A stretch of 6,172 bases of DNA from Candidatus Coatesiibacteriota bacterium (GTDB lineage: Bacteria > RBG-13-66-14), in contig WJMB01000222.1 in NCBI GenBank assembly GCA_014728185.1, positions 1-6,172 on the forward strand, given 5' to 3'. Position 1 is the first letter of the stretch. The number at the start of each line of letters is the position of its first letter. The notes beneath the pieces are model-generated. The model worked only from the letters and a program-made list of their open reading frames with translations, had not been told where the DNA came from and ran no database searches. Positions 1-5,434 of the stretch are shown in pieces. Both the position numbers and the translations under genes were made by a program.

Positions 1-34
1 CCCCTTGCCACCCAGTGGAACCAGCAATGACGGA

Positions 35-69
35 CGGCGCCGTCCCCCGGGACGACGCCGCTTTTCTTC
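35..69 (+). terminator. Rho-independent terminator of an off-window rightward gene
   Basis: Positions 36-45 pair with 50-59 (nine pairs and one C-A mismatch) around the 4-nt loop CCCG, and C35-G60 can extend the stem. The hairpin is followed on the plus strand by CTTTTCTTC (61-69), a U-rich tail. The minus-strand side has no such tail, so it fits a gene entering from the left edge. The converging minus-strand gene ends only about 20 bp away at 88, so the hairpin might also help to insulate that gene. Confidence 0.7.
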
Positions 70-87
70 AATCAGTTCAGTTCGGGG

Positions 88-1146
88 CTAGCCCTCTTCC
101 ATCCGCTGCTCGAAGCCCAGGTCCGGCGGCGGGGAGACATCCTCGGGAAGGTTGGGACCCAGGAAGACGTGCAGGATGTGGCCCTCGTCCAGCAGCATTC
201 CGCCGCTGAGAGTGCCGTCGACGACAAGGAAATCACCGTAATCCGCCGGCCGGTCGGTCAGTCCGCGGACCTCCAGGCCGCTGAGCTCGCGCAGGTAACC
301 GGCGGCCAGTTTGCCCGGTTCGGGATGAACCACGACATCCTCGGACAGGCCGGCGATCTGCGGAGCGTAGGCCGCCGCCAGCTCCGAGGTGTGGCTGGCG
401 AAAAGCGCCGGGTTGAGAAAGACGTCGATGCCGATCAGCATACCGTCGCCGATGACCAACAGGCCGCAGGCGCCCTCCTCGGCGGCCAGCTCGTCCAGAG
501 CCTTACTCAGCTCTCCACGCGTCTCGATGATAGTCTTGTCTTCCAGAACAGCGCGGTAGGCATCACTCTCCGAGCTGACCCCGGCTTTGGCCTGCTCTTC
601 GGCCACCTTGGACCAGACCGCGCTCTGATCCCGCTGGTCGTTGACCGTACCGCGGACCGCGTTGCCAACCAGGGTCCCGGAGAAGGCGAACTCGGAGCCG
701 CCGCTCCAGCGACCGCTCTCGACGCAGTAGACGGGCAGAGGCGCCGAGCCCCGGCCCTCGAGCAGCACGTCGCGGCTGAACACCCGGTCCTGCTGGGCGC
801 CGCGGATCATCTGGCCGGCCAGGATAAGCACCGAGCCGGGCAGGTCCCAGGCCACCTCGATCTGATTGACCTCGGCGTTCTCCAGCTCGCGCAGTTCGAT
901 CCAGCCGTTCTCGGCGGCGGTATCCAGCGTCAGGTAGGCCGCGTCGGGCCAGGCGTCCTTGTACAAACCGTAAACCAGGGCGCCACCGACCTCGACGGGA
1001 GAGCCCATCCGCAGCTCGTCCTGGAGCCCGGCCAACGGACCCACCGCAATCGATGTGGCCGCGCTGAGGCCGTCCAGGTCCGCCTGGCCGCTGACGCCGA
1101 AGGTGGCGAGCAGGATCAGTAGCAGTGATATGAGTGCTCGGTTCAT
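88..1146 (-). CDS. Secreted ARPP-1 (DUF6569) family protein, function unknown
   Basis: The 352-residue product starts with an export signal: short basic MNR, a hydrophobic run at about residues 4-17, and a plausible signal peptidase I site after GQA (about residue 22). There is no lipobox cysteine, so a periplasmic or secreted soluble protein is inferred. The mature part resembles the ARPP-1 domain (ARG and Rhodanese-Phosphatase-superfamily-associated Protein, DUF6569). The clue is a G-Q-x-R motif near residues 111-124 (GQMIRGAQQDRVFSRD) followed by PVYCVESGRW at 138-147, matching the family's recurrent CVE-x-GRW signature. Residues 226-245 look like a later beta-rich core. No enzymatic activity is established for this family. 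The ATG at 1146 is supported by a strong Shine-Dalgarno GGGAGG (minus strand, 1157-1152) with 5-nt spacing. It is monocistronic here, with no confident promoter and no terminator of its own. The large plus-strand frame across it is an antisense shadow. Confidence 0.8.
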   Translation of the reverse strand: MNRALISLLLILLATFGVSGQADLDGLSAATSIAVGPLAGLQDELRMGSPVEVGGALVYGLYKDAWPDAAYLTLDTAAENGWIELRELENAEVNQIEVAWDLPGSVLILAGQMIRGAQQDRVFSRDVLLEGRGSAPLPVYCVESGRWSGGSEFAFSGTLVGNAVRGTVNDQRDQSAVWSKVAEEQAKAGVSSESDAYRAVLEDKTIIETRGELSKALDELAAEEGACGLLVIGDGMLIGIDVFLNPALFASHTSELAAAYAPQIAGLSEDVVVHPEPGKLAAGYLRELSGLEVRGLTDRPADYGDFLVVDGTLSGGMLLDEGHILHVFLGPNLPEDVSPPPDLGFEQRMEEG

Positions 1147-1262
1147 GCTTTCCTCCCGGGTGATGGGTGAAGGGGTATTGGTTAACTACGGCGGGGGGGC
1201 GCGATACGTTCCTGGTCAGCGGTCCGGCGACGCCGGCATCCGCTGCGATGTACACCCCGGCT

Positions 1263-1272
1263 TGATCGATCA
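1263..1272. other. Small palindromes upstream of the ARPP-1 gene
   Basis: TGATCGATCA is a perfect 10-nt palindrome about 120 bp upstream of the ARPP-1 start. A second short inverted repeat, CCGGC-GAC-GCCGG, lies at 1224-1236. Either could be an operator or chance; no -35/-10 pair could be assigned confidently in 1158-1300. Confidence 0.2.
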
Positions 1273-1299
1273 GGCGCGGCGGTAATTAATGAGCTGCGG

Positions 1300-1360
1300 G
1301 CGGTATTTGTCTTTGACCATTTGAAGCGTGGTTGGACCAAACAGGGCTGATTAAGAGATG
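1300..1360. repeat. Partial diverged copy of the intergenic repeat
   Basis: Positions 1334-1360 align without gaps to 5515-5541 with 23 of 27 bases identical (starting GGACC, ending AAGAGATG). Weaker similarity continues upstream to about 1305. It corresponds to the middle part of the fuller copy at 5400-5815. No gene, start signal or terminator was seen in it. Confidence 0.55.
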
Positions 1361-1384
1361 GAATCGAATACCCTGACCGAACCT

Positions 1385-1960
1385 GATCGTGGTTGTATCC
1401 TGTTTATAATAAAGGCGATAATCGTCGGTTACTTTTCATGAGACAGGTGGTCAAAAAGTGGCGGCCATTCCGAGCCTGGTCTTTAGCGAACATAGTTATC
1501 GGTCAAGCTGCATATTTCCTTGCATCCGGTTGCTATTAGCTTTGGCATCACACACGACCTCGGACCAACCAGCTTCAACTCGAAACACCGCCCCACCTCG
1601 CAAAAAGCGGCTGATACGAGGCTTTGCCGAATGATGTTTGGCCTGCCAACTCAATTCTTCTGCGCCTGCTAGTTATATATGCATGATAATTAATTGCTTA
1701 GCATCGATAAATCGTCATCGAAGCCCATTGCGCCAAGCAGTTGATAATGGAGCGTCGTGACGTCGCTACGGGCATCCTGGGAATGAGAAAATCCAAGCAC
1801 CTGCCACAAGCGGCTCGCTCGATGTGCACACCTGATTGCCCAATGACTGCTTGTATCAGAACGATATCCAGTAACACCATGGTCCGTGACAGTTAAGGGA
1901 TCCCTTAGCTATTAAGTGCTTTATTAACAAGCAGCAATGGCCTACAAGATGAACACCTGA
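1385..1960. repeat. Degenerate, probably rearranged repeat copy
   Basis: Blocks collinear with the copy at 5400-5815 are: GATAATCG (1417-1424 versus 5429-5436), the ATAGTTAT/GTAGTTAT area near 1493 versus 5459, TTGGCATCAC (1542-1551 versus 5494-5503, exact), TGATTGCC around 1832-1839 versus the area near 5682, and the CAGCA...TACAA tail at about 1934-1950 versus 5766-5778. The stretch between about 1580 and 1825 aligns poorly and may be inserted or simply decayed. The DNA is AT-richer than the flanking genes and has no convincing ORF; the short minus-strand frame at 1698-1880 has no recognisable protein and no good ribosome site. Confidence 0.45.
1894..1907. other. Perfect 14-nt palindrome inside the repeat copy
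   Basis: TAAGGGATCCCTTA reads the same on both strands, and a flanking T-G pair (1893/1908) would extend it in RNA. It sits roughly where the other repeat copies carry their conserved hairpin, but the sequence differs. It could be a hairpin remnant or a protein-binding palindrome. Confidence 0.35.
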
Positions 1961-2185
1961 TTCAAGACGGAGCATGTCCGGGTGGGAAACAACGGCCCGG
2001 CAAGCTGCTCCCAATCAGCCTGGTTTGGTTCGATCAGGTTACATGACGCCTAAGTGATTTTCACCGAGCGGGCAATCTTCAACGAGCTGCATCAAGCCTT
2101 GAACCCGATGCAATAATGCACAATCTTGTTACTTGATAATGAAGTGCGTATGAGTTGAGCAGAAGCCGGAATGGTTTACAATTCA

Positions 2186-2219
2186 AGCTATGTGGATAGT
2201 CGATTATCCACAGGGCTTA
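2186..2219. other. Hairpin containing a perfect DnaA-box-like sequence
   Basis: TGTGGATA (2191-2198) pairs perfectly with TATCCACA (2205-2212) around GTCGAT. AAGC (about 2185-2188) and GCTT (about 2215-2218) can extend the stem past a mismatch. Positions 2204-2212 read TTATCCACA, identical to the E. coli DnaA-box consensus, and the left arm is a one-mismatch inverted box. The counterpart in the copy at 5400-5815 lacks both the box and the stem, so an origin role is unlikely. Confidence 0.3.
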
Positions 2220-2222
2220 CTC

Positions 2223-2300
2223 CTTGTAGCCGCCCTTACTGAACTGCTCATCAGTAACAGGTGCCTCTGTTCTTACACTGTGCTGTCAGCAGGCTACAAG
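2223..2300. other. Nested stem-loop at the 3' part of the repeat copy
   Basis: CTTGTAGCC (2223-2231) and GGCTACAAG (2292-2300) are a perfect 9-bp inverted repeat. They enclose a second hairpin, TTACTGA (2236-2242) with TCAGTAA (2251-2257), whose 8-nt loop contains ACTGCT. The inner hairpin lies at the same alignment position as the one at 5713-5738. The outer stem is only partly kept in that other copy (TTGT/ACAA). This could be a structured RNA or a DNA hairpin. Confidence 0.5.
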
Positions 2301-2338
2301 CACACTCAGGTCCGTACATGACGATCCCTTGGCTTAAT

Positions 2339-2525
2339 CCCACCCGGGAAAGCCGCAAGCGCCGGGATAACGGTGGTCTACCTACGTTGTTCACTGGTTT
2401 TCGCGCGCTTTTCTCGCTGAGGCGGAGCGCCCCGTAAGCCCTCTTCGCGAGTGAACGCTCATTGGCTGTGGCTTGAAGAAGACCGTCGGGCAACCCCGAC
2501 GGTCGTTTCAATCAATGAGCGGTTG
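2339..2525. other. Compact multi-hairpin region, possible structured RNA
   Basis: This gene-free stretch holds adjacent potential stems: CCCGG (2343-2347) with CCGGG (2362-2366); GTTCAC (2389-2394) with GTGAAC (2451-2456), continued by TCGCG (2401-2405) with CGCGA (2446-2450) and an inner CGCT/AGCG (2406-2409/2426-2429); then, starting at the very next base, GCTCATTG (2457-2464) with CAATGAGC (2513-2520), which encloses the terminator hairpin. An 86-codon minus-strand frame spans it (2251-2511) but resembles no family I recognise, has poor start context and covers the terminator, so I do not call it a gene. Whether the fold is a real RNA or the leftover of a mobile element cannot be decided here. 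Confidence 0.35.
2476..2509 (-). terminator. Terminator of the glmM-trmO operon
   Basis: GACCGTCGGG (2481-2490) and CCCGACGGTC (2495-2504) form a perfect 10-bp stem with a 4-nt loop. Read on the minus strand it lies about 72 nt after the trmO stop and is followed by TTCTTC, a modest U-rich tail. The plus strand has GTTTC after the hairpin, so weak bidirectional action is possible. Confidence 0.65.
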
Positions 2526-2559
2526 GCGCCACTAACGCCGGCATAACGAACCAGGGGTT

Positions 2560-2575
2560 CCGTTCGGTCGAACGG
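2560..2575. other. Hairpin directly behind the trmO stop codon
   Basis: CCGTTCG-GT-CGAACGG is a 7-bp perfect inverted repeat ending one base before the trmO stop codon (2577-2579). It has no T-run on either strand, so it is probably not a terminator by itself. It may protect the 3' end of the mRNA or be a protein-binding palindrome. Confidence 0.35.
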
Positions 2576-2576
2576 G

Positions 2577-3047
2577 CTATCGCGCGTTCAGGCCCCGATA
2601 GCCCCCCGTCGCCCCGGGGAAGCTGTGGACCCGGGCGATGTAGGGCCGGATGGAGATAAGCGGGCTGCCGTCGAGCATATCCACCCCGGCCACGTGGAGC
2701 GTGTTCCCCTCGCGGCGGAGCAGGTGGCAGACGTCCAGCCCCAGTCCCGAGGGCCGTCGCGGGGTGCAGCAGGCGAAGGCGCCGACCTCGAGGCCGCTGC
2801 CCGGGGGCCGCCCGCGCAGGCTGCGCTCCTCGGGGCTGAAGCGGTCGAAGGCGAACAGGACGATCAGGTGGCTGAAGCGTTCGACGCCGTCGAGGGCCGG
2901 CAGGTAGTCATCGTAGATAACGAATCGCGCCCGCGTTTGCGATGCCAAAAAACCTTGGCGGGGGGCCTGCTCGCTGGTCAGGTAGGGCGTGCGGGCGACG
3001 CCGATTACGGGAGAGGTGACGAGGGGCGGCTCGCCGGGGCGACTCAC
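2577..3047 (-). CDS. trmO: TrmO/TsaA-like tRNA t6A37 N6-methyltransferase
   Basis: This 156-residue protein fits the short single-domain form of the TsaA/TrmO (UPF0066) fold. TrmO uses S-adenosylmethionine to methylate N6 of threonylcarbamoyl-adenosine 37 (t6A to m6t6A) in tRNAs reading ACY codons. Visible family blocks are PVIGVARTPY (13-22), APRQG (28-32), L-x-G-V-E-R-FSHLIVLFAFDRF (about 53-71), the TPRRP segment in VGAFACCTPRRPSGLGL (about 87-103), and VDMLDGSPLISIRPYI (about 122-137). Several usually conserved positions differ: the common FATRSPxRPNPIG is FACCTPRRPSGLG here, and LDIKPY is ISIRPY, so the activity may be altered. The start is GTG at 3047, which overlaps the upstream glmM stop as GTGA; GAGG at 3058-3055 with 7-nt spacing is the probable ribosome site. 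Translational coupling with glmM is inferred. The family call is confident, the exact substrate less so. Confidence 0.82.
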   Translation of the reverse strand: MSRPGEPPLVTSPVIGVARTPYLTSEQAPRQGFLASQTRARFVIYDDYLPALDGVERFSHLIVLFAFDRFSPEERSLRGRPPGSGLEVGAFACCTPRRPSGLGLDVCHLLRREGNTLHVAGVDMLDGSPLISIRPYIARVHSFPGATGGYRGLNAR

Positions 3048-4390
3048 TGGAGGGCCTCGTTGGTGGCGGCGATCAGCTCGCGGGCGGCGACCTGGTCGGG
3101 GGCCTCGGCGAAGATGCGCACCACGGGCTCGGTGCCCGAGGGGCGCAGTTGGAGCCAGCTATCCTCCCAGGCCAAGCGCAGACCGTCGCGCTCGTCGGTT
3201 TCGGCGGTGGGGTAGCGCTCGCGCAGGGCGGCGTAGGCGCGTTCGAGGGCGGAGGCGTCCGGCACCGGGCGCTTCTCCTTGATGATGGTGTAGGCCGGGT
3301 ACTCGGCCAGGATCTCACCGGGGGCGCGGCCGCTGCGGGCCAACTGTTCCAGGATCAGCGCGGTGGCGATGATCGCGTCGCGGCCCAGGTGCAGCGCCGG
3401 GTAGATCACCCCGCCGTTGCCCTCGCCGCCGATCAGGCAGCCGTTGTCGCGGATGGCCTCGACGACGTTGATTTCGCCCACCGGGGCGCGCAGCAGCTCG
3501 CCGCCGTGACGCAGGACGATGTCCTCGAGGCAGCGGCTGGTCGAGAGGTTGCAGGCCACCTTGGCCCCGGGTTCGCCGTGGGCCTCGAGGACGGCCAGGG
3601 TTGCCAATTGAAGGGTGCGCTCCTCCCCCAGTGGTTCGCCGTTCTCGCCGACCAGGGCCAAACGGTCGACGTCGGAGTCGTAGGCCAGACCGAGGACGGC
3701 CTCGCTTTCGGCGGTCAGCTTGCGCAGCTCGTCCAGATTGGCGGCCAGGGGTTCGGGGTCCCGGGTGAAGACGCCGTCGGTACGGCAGCCCAGGTCGAGG
3801 TGGCGCACCCCCAGGCGGTCCAAAAGGCGGGGGATGATCACCCCGCCGGCGCCGCCGCAGCAGTCCACGGCGACCAGCAGTTCCTCGGCGGCGATGCGCT
3901 TGACATCGATGAGCCGCAGGGTGGCGTCGAGATGGCGCTCGACGGCGTGATCCCAGCGCAGGCGGATGCCGACCTCGTCATGGGTGGCCCAGCGTTGGTC
4001 GTCTTCGTCGAAGATGGCCTTGAGGCGGCGGAAATCGGTGTCGTTGAGGAAGGTCCCGCCGCGGGCGATGAACTTGAGACCGTTCCAGTCCACCGGATTG
4101 TGGCTGGCGGTGAGCATGACGCCGCCGGCGGCTTCGCGCCATTCGACGGCCAACTGCGTCGTCGGGGTGGTCACCACGCCGATGTCGATGACCCGGCGGC
4201 CGCAACCGGTCAGGGCGGCGATCACCGAGCGGCGCAGCACCGGGCTGGTCCAGCGGGTGTCCCGACCCAGGATCACCGGGCCGTCGTCGAGGAGCTGGGC
4301 GAAGGCGGCGGCCAGGTCGAGGGCCTGACGGGGGTCCATCCCGTCGCCGTAGCGGCCGCGGGCGCCGGAAACGGAGAAGCGTTGAGGCAT
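3044..4390 (-). CDS. glmM: Phosphoglucosamine mutase / phosphohexomutase (GlmM-like)
   Basis: This 448-residue enzyme belongs to the alpha-D-phosphohexomutase superfamily, which interconverts hexose 6-phosphate and 1-phosphate through a phosphoserine. All four signature loops are present: TASHNP with catalytic Ser96, the Mg-binding loop DSDVDR (238-243), the sugar-binding GEGNGG (322-327) and the phosphate-binding RPSGTEP (416-422). The N-terminal FSVSGARGRYG corresponds to the usual FGTxGIRG. GEGNGGVIYP and SHNPxxWNxLKF are typical of the archaeal/Bacteroidetes-like GlmM group, pointing to glucosamine-6-P to glucosamine-1-P for UDP-GlcNAc and cell-envelope synthesis, but phosphomannomutase or phosphoglucomutase activity cannot be excluded. 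An in-frame GTG at 4396 is possible, but GGGAG (4400-4396) overlaps it and sits exactly 5 nt before the ATG at 4390, so I choose 4390. It is the first gene of an operon with trmO, driven by the promoter at 4457-4485. Confidence 0.88.
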   Translation of the reverse strand: MPQRFSVSGARGRYGDGMDPRQALDLAAAFAQLLDDGPVILGRDTRWTSPVLRRSVIAALTGCGRRVIDIGVVTTPTTQLAVEWREAAGGVMLTASHNPVDWNGLKFIARGGTFLNDTDFRRLKAIFDEDDQRWATHDEVGIRLRWDHAVERHLDATLRLIDVKRIAAEELLVAVDCCGGAGGVIIPRLLDRLGVRHLDLGCRTDGVFTRDPEPLAANLDELRKLTAESEAVLGLAYDSDVDRLALVGENGEPLGEERTLQLATLAVLEAHGEPGAKVACNLSTSRCLEDIVLRHGGELLRAPVGEINVVEAIRDNGCLIGGEGNGGVIYPALHLGRDAIIATALILEQLARSGRAPGEILAEYPAYTIIKEKRPVPDASALERAYAALRERYPTAETDERDGLRLAWEDSWLQLRPSGTEPVVRIFAEAPDQVAARELIAATNEALQ

Positions 4391-4395
4391 TGGCA

Positions 4396-4400
4396 CTCCC
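4396..4400 (-). promoter_or_regulatory. Shine-Dalgarno deciding the glmM start
   Basis: GGGAG on the minus strand lies 5 nt upstream of the ATG at 4390. It overlaps the alternative GTG at 4396, which would itself have no ribosome site in front of it. Confidence 0.65.
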
Positions 4401-4456
4401 GAATCGGTTGCGTTGGGTTCGATTGTAAACCGTTACGCCGGGCGGCGGAAGGTAGA

Positions 4457-4485
4457 AGTATAGGCGGGGACCTCGGGGCTGTCAA
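4457..4485 (-). promoter_or_regulatory. Sigma-70-type promoter of the glmM-trmO operon
   Basis: On the minus strand a perfect TTGACA (4485-4480) is followed after exactly 17 bp by TATACT (4462-4457), five of six matches to TATAAT. Transcription would begin near 4450, giving a leader of about 60 nt. A second -10-like TACAAT occurs on the minus strand near 4427-4422, without a good -35. Confidence 0.75.
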
Positions 4486-4501
4486 GGTGGGGAGCCCTGG
4501 A

Positions 4502-4530
4502 TTGCAATGCCCGAATGGTTGAGCTACAAT
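4502..4530 (+). promoter_or_regulatory. Divergent sigma-70-like promoter of the CxxC gene pair
   Basis: TTGCAA (4502-4507, four of six) and TACAAT (4525-4530, five of six) are separated by exactly 17 bp. The -35 boxes of this and the opposing glmM promoter are only 16 bp apart, so one regulator or local supercoiling could affect both. The predicted start near 4537 leaves an unusually long leader of about 270 nt before the first coding ATG at 4806. Confidence 0.55.
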
Positions 4531-4805
4531 GAAGAACGTCGCCGCCGGGACCCGGCGCCGGGAGCTGGATGATGCGATACCGAACCCGCGGCGTGAACGG
4601 CGAGACATAGACAAAACAGCATATACAGGACGTCGACGGACCTGCGACGCGGTCCCGCGCTCCGCCGATCGACGACCGAATGACACACCGGCTGAAAACC
4701 GGACACCTTCACTCCCCACGGGCGTTTCATCGACGGCCCTCGAAAACCCCTTGACGGACGAGCCCGGTATCGACCGGGTCGTCGCAATCCTCGAACAGGA
4801 GAATC
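4531..4805 (+). other. Long 5' leader ahead of the CxxC gene pair, with terminal hairpin
   Basis: No convincing gene lies here; open frames across it are shadows that run into the downstream gene in another frame. The leader holds the 12-nt palindrome CCCGGCGCCGGG (4551-4562). Just before the ribosome site it has a strong hairpin: GACGA (4757-4761) and CCCGGT (4763-4768) pair with ACCGGG (4773-4778) and TCGTC (4779-4783), a stem of 11 pairs with one bulged G and an ATCG loop. The hairpin ends 13 nt before AGGAG (4797-4801) and has no T-run, so translational control is more likely than termination. I recognise no riboswitch class. Confidence 0.45.
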
Positions 4806-5045
4806 ATGGCCGAGTTGATCTCCAAAGACATGATAATCGAAGAGGTGGTCAAGAAGTACCCCAAGACCGTCCCCGTCTTCTTCGCCCACGGCCTGCACTG
4901 CGTCGGTTGCCACGTGGCCAACTTCGAGACCATCGAGCAGGGCGCCATGGGCCACGGTATCAGCGATATCGGCAAGCTGATGAGCGACCTCAACGAGGTC
5001 GCCGGCAAGGGCGCCGACGATGATGACAAGGACGGAGAGTCCTGA
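4806..5045 (+). CDS. DUF1858 redox-disulfide domain protein
   Basis: This 79-residue protein fits the DUF1858 family (also named hybrid-cluster-protein-associated redox disulfide domain, TIGR03980-like). Such proteins are small, common in anaerobes, and carry a CxxC pair thought to be redox-active or metal-binding; their exact role is unproven. Seen here: ISKDMIIEEVVKKYP at the N-terminus, F-x-x-H-GLHCVGCHVA with Cys32 and Cys35, then ETIEQGAMGHGI and LMSDLNEV, all in the usual family order. An extra acidic tail (GADDDDKDGES) follows the domain. No signal peptide or membrane segment is present, so it is cytoplasmic. The ATG has AGGAG (4797-4801) 4 nt upstream. The next gene, a diverged paralogue, begins 26 nt after the stop, in the same transcript. 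No hybrid cluster protein gene is in the window. Confidence 0.85.
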   Translation: MAELISKDMIIEEVVKKYPKTVPVFFAHGLHCVGCHVANFETIEQGAMGHGISDIGKLMSDLNEVAGKGADDDDKDGES

Positions 5046-5071
5046 GCCCGCGAAGCGAAAGCGGTGAAACC

Positions 5072-5287
5072 ATGAATGAAGGCGCTGTCTATACGGCGGC
5101 AACCCTCGTCGCCGACGTCCTCAAGGGACCGCCCGGACCGGCCGGGGTCCTCAAGCGTCACGCCGACGCCGACTGCACGAACTGCCCGGCCGCCGCCGAG
5201 GCCACCCTGGAGCTCTACGCTCTGCTCCACGGCCTGGAGCTGGAGGAGCTGCTCGCGGAGCTCAACGCCGCTTCGCCCACCAGGTAA
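5072..5287 (+). CDS. Second, diverged DUF1858-like CxxC protein
   Basis: This 71-residue protein can be aligned along its whole length with the preceding gene product. Shared positions are a V-x-D/E-V-(L/V) segment near residues 13-17, the pair Cys35-x-x-Cys38 (CTNC), an Ala two or more residues later, E-A-TLE, HGLELEELLAELN (53-65) and a short tail. The second half is close to the DUF1858 consensus, while the part before the cysteines is shorter and proline/glycine-rich (KGPPGPAG) and lacks the usual HGxxCxGC context. Tandem duplication followed by divergence is inferred, perhaps giving two proteins that act on each other or on different partners. The start ATG is preceded by GGTGA (5063-5067), a weak ribosome site, which suggests lower or coupled translation. 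It is followed 42 nt after the stop by a terminator, so the operon ends here. Confidence 0.7.
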   Translation: MNEGAVYTAATLVADVLKGPPGPAGVLKRHADADCTNCPAAAEATLELYALLHGLELEELLAELNAASPTR

Positions 5288-5329
5288 GGGCAACCGCGAA
5301 GCCGAACCAGGCAGCGCTTAGACTGCGAC

Positions 5330-5363
5330 GACGCCCCGGTCTCACCGCGGGCGTCTTTGCTTC
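5330..5363 (+). terminator. Rho-independent terminator of the CxxC gene pair
   Basis: GACGCCC (5330-5336) pairs with GGGCGTC (5349-5355). CGGT (5337-5340) pairs with ACCG (5344-5347) around the triloop CTC, leaving C5348 bulged. The 11-bp GC-rich stem is followed directly by TTTGCTTC. Confidence 0.8.
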
Positions 5364-5406
5364 AGGAAACATTTATAGACCACGGCGTCATCACTGGGGC
5401 CTCGAC

Positions 5407-5434
5407 TTGAAATATGAACTATTGGAATGATAAT
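5407..5434 (+). promoter_or_regulatory. Promoter-like sequence at the head of the repeat copy
   Basis: TTGAAA (5407-5412) and GATAAT (5429-5434) each match the sigma-70 consensus at five of six positions with 16-bp spacing. Transcription would start near 5441 and run through the repeat. The -10 and the following CG recur at 1417-1424 in another copy, though the -35 there is poor. Confidence 0.4.

Larger units (their letters stand above)
1985..2330. repeat. Diverged repeat copy, related to 5400-5815
   Basis: From 2062 to about 2325 this aligns nearly end to end with 5544-5810. Anchors are CACCGAGCGGG (2062-2072 and 5544-5554, exact), the pair ACTTGATAAtGAAGTGCGTATGA versus GCTCGATAAgGATGCAGTTATGG (about 2131-2153), CCACAG (2208-2213 and 5688-5693), AACTGCT (2242-2248 and 5722-5728), and CAGCAG followed by TACAA (2287-2299). 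Similarity left of 2055 is weaker (CAGC...TGGTTTG near 2019-2029). Overall identity is moderate with many small indels. It contains several hairpins listed separately and no supported gene. Confidence 0.65.

Noticed and set aside
169..1122. 317-codon plus-strand open frame
   Set aside because: It is antisense to the ARPP-1 gene, has low-complexity Ala/Gly/Gln-rich content typical of GC-rich shadows, and lacks a ribosome site or family resemblance.
2019..2045. GGTTCGATC, resembling a tRNA T-loop
   Set aside because: No matching T-stem, anticodon arm, acceptor stem or 3' end could be found around it; a similar GGTTCGAT near 4417 also fails.
1385..2330. Possible IS element or group II intron
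   Set aside because: No transposase or reverse transcriptase frame, no terminal inverted repeats and no domain V-like hairpin were seen.
2251..2511. 86-codon minus-strand frame in the structured region
   Set aside because: It overlaps the operon terminator and the end of a noncoding repeat, has no clear ribosome site, and matches no family I can name.
2481..2512. Possible single CRISPR-like repeat (GAAAC next to a palindrome on the minus strand)
   Set aside because: There is only one copy, no spacers and no cas genes; it is better explained as a terminator.
3149..4522. 457-codon plus-strand open frame opposite glmM
   Set aside because: It is an antisense shadow of a gene with all catalytic motifs; its composition is Gly/Ala/Val/Gln-rich without domains.
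4529..5023. 164-codon plus-strand frame beginning at the promoter -10 box
   Set aside because: Its ATG overlaps the -10 sequence, it is Arg/Pro-rich, and it runs through the first CxxC gene in another frame.
4524..5102. 192-codon minus-strand open frame and the overlapping 188-codon frame
   Set aside because: They cover the leader and both CxxC genes in antisense; the CxxC genes have family motifs, ribosome sites and a terminator in the plus direction.
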